A stretch of DNA of 64,000 nucleotides, taken from contig JACEVL010000148.1 in the NCBI GenBank assembly GCA_020284085.1, positions 68,501 to 132,500 on the forward strand, written 5' to 3'. Origin of the DNA: Aporrectodea caliginosa (Eukaryota; Annelida; Clitellata; Crassiclitellata; Lumbricidae). This document shows positions 58,851 through 64,000 of this stretch, piece after piece. The notes under the pieces were generated by a model. That model had not been told where the DNA came from, did not search any database, and saw only the letters and a program-made list of their open reading frames with translations. Positions within the stretch are counted from its first letter, which is position 1. Each line of letters starts with the position of its first letter. The translations under genes were made by a program, and so were the position numbers.

Positions 58851-59149
58851 ATCTACCATGGTATTCATGTACATAGCCGTTGTTATGAGATGGTTTATTT
58901 CGTCACCGGGAACCACACTACGCAATCTTTCTCAAAATCTTTTCATAGCTTTCAGCATCTCCTTTAGTAATTAATCTCTGTTCATGGATTCATGCCCTGC
59001 TTTCATGAGTTTGTTCCGTATATTTGTGGTCTTTCTAACACCTTCAACGCATAATATCACCATCACAATGCAACTTTTGTGCTATTTACATCCCTGCCTG
59101 AAATGTTATTTAGCTTAATCCAACCTTCACTCCATTCTAAACTGCCTGA

Positions 59150-60235
59150 CATGTATTTTTCAACAACCCTGCAACTCTTCAGCCTATGCTGTATGACCGC
59201 CTTCCATATCAGTTCCCACCCCTCCTGTCCCGAAGTGCAATAACGCAACTTTCACAGCCAATGGTTCTCACCCTGTGCAGTTTGACATTGCAACAACGCA
59301 ATAAGTGCATATATCCTTCAGTTCTTTACCGGTATTTCTAACCTATTGCCTCAGAGGATCACTGCAGCATCACTCACAAGCCATTCCCTCTTCAGTATAT
59401 GAAGCCATCTATCCGGAGACATCCACCCGTATCTCGGCCTCAAGAGATACACCCTTCTCCTCTTCTTCCTCTCATTCCTCTTCTTTCTCTAACTTCACCC
59501 ACTCACAAAACACAGAAAACAATCGGTTCTCAGAAAACACAGAAAACAATCGGTTCTTACACTGCACGCTCAACATAGGATCACGTCTTCATCCTCCACA
59601 ATCTCAAGAAATTAGGGCAACTCACCCTCTTCTTTTCAGCACTGACATATTTGCCTTATCTTAAACCTGGCTCAATTTAAATAAAACGTCTGCTCAATAT
59701 CAACATTGTTTTCTTCTTGGCTATCATCTATACATCACAACATCTGCCTCCAAACCATCAACCTATGCCAGTGTCACCGTTTAGGTATGGCCCTCTCACC
59801 CGTTAACCTGTCTCAACGTTTTAGATCAACCTGGTTACTATTTGCACTGCTTTCACTGACTATTGAACCTCTTAATCCACATCAGAGACTGAAATATTCC
59901 ATTTGCTAAAATCTCTTCCAAACAAACATTGCGATCCTGATTCTATACCTACCTGCTTGAAAGCAATACATCTATCATTGTTCCTATCATTACCAAACTA
60001 CTAAAGCTCTTCTTGTGTAACGGTATATATAGCTTCTTCATTCATTTCAAACACTCTCTTGAGACTTCCTTTCTAAAGTAACTTGTCACTTGTAACTTGA
60101 TAAAGAAATCCTTCCTAAATACCGACTTTTTCCAAATTGTATTTTGCTCTCTAACTTAACTGTCGCGGATCAATGACTATCTGACTTCCAACTGACTCCT
60201 TAACTCTGGTTAGATTATTTTAAAGTCAAGAAATA
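59150..60235. other. ~1.1 kb pyrimidine-rich stretch in HCN intron 2
   Basis: The plus strand is skewed to C and T throughout (for example CTCCTCTTCTTCCTCTCATT at about 59457-59476). It includes a direct duplication of TTCTCAGAAAACACAGAAAA near 59510 and 59530 (partial). Open frames lack motifs. Confidence 0.6.
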
Positions 60236-60726
60236 AATTTCAGAGTAAAATCTGGGGAAGGGAGGCAGGGAAGGGAGGCAGGCAGGCAGAACCCATAGTG
60301 GCTGGTACTCGTCCGGCGTAACAAAGTATGCTCACACACTGTTAAGTGCGCAACGAAGTACGTTCACACATTTCTCTACGTTTATATTATTAATTATATT
60401 AATAAAATAATATCAAACAAGTCATTAAATTTGATAACTGAGTGAACGCTACATCGATGATGCATTGAATGGCTATTAACTAAATGTCATCGTATTTGAG
60501 ATTCTCCTCCATTTTCCATTGTCCGGACGTCCGTGTCCTACCCTTAATCTTTACCGAACGGGACGTGGCCACCACCCCGCCCCTGGACGGTCGATATTCG
60601 ACATCATTTCGAGTCGGACTTGGCTGCAATCACGCAAATTTGTTTCTGTTGGGCGTTGTTCACCGAAATGAAACGCACTTCATCGATAATTGCCTTCATC
60701 TGTGATCTCTCCCTCCCGCCCTCTTC

Positions 60727-60763
<37 letters not shown>

Positions 60764-61515
60764 CGAGGCCCGATTGTGGGGCTTTATTCGGTCTCTGGCG
60801 TTGCCTCACGCAAATAACGAACCCGATGCCCATATTGTGATGGGAGAGTCCCGTGTATCTCTCATTCAGAGGTCGGTCATCGCTCTGCTCGTTCAGATAG
60901 GTTGTCGTCATTCTACCTAGATTCATATCATGATGGAAAGAATCATATCCCTATGGCTCGAAGGTCAGCTGTCGCTCTGACCATTCAGAATGGTCGTGAC
61001 AGAATGCTCTGAAACCCAAACCCGTCGACAATTACAGTTGTAATATTGTAGTCCCAAATTAATATAGCGCCACACTGAGACATATCGCTTCGGACTTAAC
61101 ATAATAGAACCACGATCGAATAGATTGGTTTCATGCGTTCATGAAAATGATGCAAAGAGAGACCAAGAAACTCAAGTCACAGGTCGCAGCTATTTCCAGA
61201 AAGATTGACCGACGACAGCAACACTTCTATGCTGGGCAGCGGATATTTCCAGTTGGCGGAACAACCAGGTCACCTTGCTCGGCCAGGGATGAAAGAAACC
61301 GAGATACATAGCACCATAAAATACACCACGAACACAGAAGGGGTCGATATTCACACACCCTGGCGCAAAAGCATCCTCGGTGAAGGAGGAGTCTGATATG
61401 CCTCTGGATCAGAGGTCGATCATTGATCTGATCATTCCGATGGATTGCGACAGAATGCGGCGTATCATCACAAGTAGCGGAAAGAGTTAATTAAGGATTC
61501 AATCATCAGTAGAAT
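60236..61515. other. intron sequence with GGGAGGCAGG repeats
   Basis: GGGAGGCAGGGAAGGGAGGC near 60258-60288; no gene recognised. Confidence 0.5.
60730..60759. repeat. (CAG)10 trinucleotide run
   Basis: Ten perfect CAG triplets. The open frames through it (poly-Ser/Ala/Cys) have no support as exons. Confidence 0.97.
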
Positions 61516-61517
61516 AA

Positions 61518-61762
61518 GCAGCCGACTACCTAATTAAACGGATTTAGTTTACGTATTACTGGATAATTAGAGTTCTGCTTGCATTAGCAACGTACACGAA
61601 GGCGTGCATGACCAATGACCATCCATTGCAATGTCCTATCAGACAAGTAACCACGGCAGAGGCGAATTCAATCTATTTTCCTGTGCACCACAGTTTATCC
61701 AGTTTATCCACAATTATCCAGTAATACGTAAACTAAATCTGTTTAAATTAGGTAGTCTGCTG
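61518..61762. repeat. inverted repeat, ~51-bp arms, ~142-bp spacer
   Basis: The left arm 61518-61569 and right arm 61712-61762 are reverse complements with about two mismatches and one indel. The shared core includes TTTAGTTTACGTATTACTGG. Likely a MITE or foldback element; no target duplication resolved. Confidence 0.9.
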
Positions 61763-62744
61763 TTATGGGCATCTACAGAGGGAGGAGGGTTTCAAAGAAA
61801 TGAGTCTGCAATACTTGGATTCGGTTGACGGTGCCTTTAAAGGACATAAATTATCAAATTTAAGAACTGAATTGCCAATGACTTTAAAATGACCGTTCTT
61901 TCAAGCTGCTGAGAACTAAACTGTGTAAATGAAAATCTGTTCCTTAAGGTAAACCGTAGAGCTGCAGTAAAGAAGTAGCAGGATTTACAACTTCATTTGA
62001 AATATTGCACCTCTTGACCGCAACTTAAATATCTGTGTACAGTTTAATCGCGTTACAATAGAATTCGTGTGAATGTTTGCGTTCATTCACTGGTATCAAC
62101 TACAGTTTAAATATGTAAATTTGAATTATTTTAATATGAGGTCACACTAAATTGTATGTCGAGCCATTAGCATTTGGAACGACGTGTATGAAATAATATT
62201 ATGTGCAAAAAATTCAGGATGGAAACTTTTGGTGTGTGCGCTCCATGTTTTTGTGTGCGCTCGTCTCACGACCTGTGTGTGTGTAGCAACCTATTCCAGA
62301 CAGATGGACCAACCACAGCAAATGTAATGAATCGATCTGTTATTTCCATTTTAATTCTATTTCGAATAGCAAATGCTGCGTAAAACATTAGCAGTTTTAT
62401 GATTTCTAAACCCTGTTTGATATTTAGTTAGGATATCTTTCATTTCAGAATACCACTGAAGTTTACATTCAATACTTTAAAACTTCAAATTAAAATAGTT
62501 ATCTCTGCATGCTGCTTTCCCATATACAGTGATATTATTAATGTAGATTTGTGTATAATTATATAGGCCTAGGTTTGTTCGTGTGTACCTATTATTTCCT
62601 GATGGTTTATTCTCTGTCCATTCTGTGAATCCTATATAGGGGGCCTAGTAGCACTAGCTAAAGAGGTGTGAAGTTGCTAAGATTTTTCTTTCATCTCTGC
62701 TCCCACAATTTGAATTAAAATGCGTGTGCCAAGTCTTTCCTTGC
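61763..62744. other. HCN intron 2 sequence, nothing recognised
   Basis: AT-rich; no exon matching the HCN S3 region was found. Confidence 0.5.
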
Positions 62745-62830
62745 CTTGCTTTTCTTACCTTAGTCACCTTACCTAACATAATCCTACCTTACCTAAGTAC
62801 ATTATCTTACCCTATACCTTTCTAACCGTA
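62745..62830. repeat. degenerate CTTACCT short repeat
   Basis: About eight loosely spaced CTTACCT/CCTTACC motifs. Confidence 0.7.
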
Positions 62831-64000
62831 TCTAGCTTTACCAAAAGTAGACACTAGGCTCTTATCGTGCAATAGTGTAATTATCTTTTGAAAAATCTTA
62901 GCAACACTTTTTTATATGCAGTCCTAAAACGGGTCTTGGACTTAAAGGATCTCTCGACTGAAGCGCAGACGCCTGAAACAACGTCGGCCTTGTGTCTGCC
63001 ATACAACGAGGCCATCTGTGCTCGGTTTCTGTGAAGTAACAACCATCTAAACATCAATCATTGCGATTGATTTCTGTCCATGTTTTAGTTTACAACTTCA
63101 AAGCCTTAATAGCGAAACATTGGGACAGAAGCAGTCTATCTTTTCGAATGACTCCGCCCAAGGGCCGTTCGAGTTATGACGGCTATAAGAGGCAAAAGCC
63201 CCACACTATTCCGTATTTTGTCTCCCCACATAGCCACCTCTAGAGTATAGTTTTTATTAGCTAAATTTTTATGTAAAAGTGAAGATATTTTGCTAAGTAA
63301 TATACCAGACTTATCATAGTCCTGGCGAAGCAATAAATCAAGAGTTGTAGGCTGTAGTCCTTCCTCTAAATCGCTGAAAATACCTGTAAATCGCTGGTAG
63401 CCATGATCCTCTTATTTTCTCTGCTTGGACTTGCTTCTACTAGTGAATTGCTGTTGCACCATTGGCAGTTAACGCGTAGGTAAAACTACGGGAAAGGTAT
63501 CACATATCCTGCATCTAATAGCTAAAGGCTGAGAAGCCAAAACAGTCACAAAACCTCCTATAGCTTGCGTCAGCACTGACTCTGAAAACGGAGAGTTGAG
63601 TGGGCATCGGTTACCACGGCTTGGCAATCCATGGGCAGTCATCAATACCATACGATGGGGTCGGAAATTTGTGACGATGTGTGGGGGAGAGGGGGGGTCA
63701 GCCAAGTGTGACGTCACATCACGTCTGTGTAATTAAATTTAACAATTAACAACAATTTAATCTTAAAATAACAGCTCTAATTTTGAGTATTAACATTTTC
63801 ATAATTTTTTGATTATTTTTATGTATACGGGCACCATTATTAATAATTTTCTAATTATTTAAATATTTGTCACCATAAGATTTTTAAATACTTATTACAA
63901 TGACAATAAATGGGCATTGAAACATGTTTTATTATCATGTGGAAGTTTCGTTTTAGGGGGGTCAGAGCTTTGTGACGTCATTTTTCAGGGGGTGTGACTT
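62831..64000. other. HCN intron 2 to window end; paired GGGGGGTCAG...TGACGTCA modules
   Basis: No exon seen. GGGGGGTCAG followed by TGTGACGTCA occurs at about 63694-63716 and again at 63955-63980, suggesting two copies or the two ends of one repeat. Confidence 0.45.

Overview
The window is animal nuclear DNA: AT-rich, intron-rich and repeat-dense. It is probably from a marine invertebrate deuterostome such as an echinoderm or hemichordate. The evidence is split genes with GT-AG introns; LINE, tRNA-SINE and hAT elements; a TTAGGG-type interstitial telomeric tract; and a strongly over-used palindrome TAGGCCTA. The phylum is an inference from gene content and could be wrong. No bacterial, viral or CRISPR features are seen.

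Three protein-coding genes can be supported, all on the plus strand. (1) 496-6248: the last eight coding exons of an M13 (neprilysin/endothelin-converting enzyme) zinc metallopeptidase, with HEITH, ENIAD and a C-terminal CxxW. Its 5' part lies outside the window. (2) 19302-31133: a two-exon gene for a KCNMB-type BK-channel beta subunit, two membrane passes around a cysteine-rich, glycosylatable loop, split by an 11.15 kb intron. (3) 42406 to beyond the window end: the first two coding exons of an HCN (hyperpolarization-activated cyclic-nucleotide-gated) channel, giving a long N-terminus, the HCN domain, S1 and S2, separated by a 13.6 kb intron. Genes 2 and 3 both shape membrane excitability, but nothing in the sequence shows they are co-regulated. 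All splice phases agree across the proposed junctions.

The rest is mobile and tandem-repeat DNA. Retroelements: a long 5'-truncated LINE reverse transcriptase (16640-18115, minus), degraded LINE pieces near 3.4, 21, 28.5-29.5, 30.2, 32.2-33.6 and 40.7-41.5 kb, and tRNA-derived SINEs at 0.1-0.4, 35.3-35.5, 53.9-54.0 and 58.6-58.9 kb. DNA transposons: at least seven short non-autonomous hAT-type elements recognised by terminal inverted repeats and 8-bp target duplications. One target duplication contains the stop codon of the BK beta gene. Tandem arrays: units of 5, 20, 24, 25, 27, about 50, 56 and about 70 bp. The ~70-bp array (34.5-35.3 kb) carries eleven regularly spaced TTACGTCA-type (CRE/ATF) sites between the two channel genes. 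Foldbacks: a near-perfect 135-bp palindrome at 18.2 kb, a 43-bp-arm hairpin at 44.1 kb, an inverted repeat enclosing TTAGGG DNA at 11.9-12.1 kb and a 51-bp-arm inverted repeat at 61.5-61.8 kb.

Most long open frames lie in repeats whose units lack stop codons and are not genes. Positions were read by eye; copy numbers of degenerate arrays are approximate.
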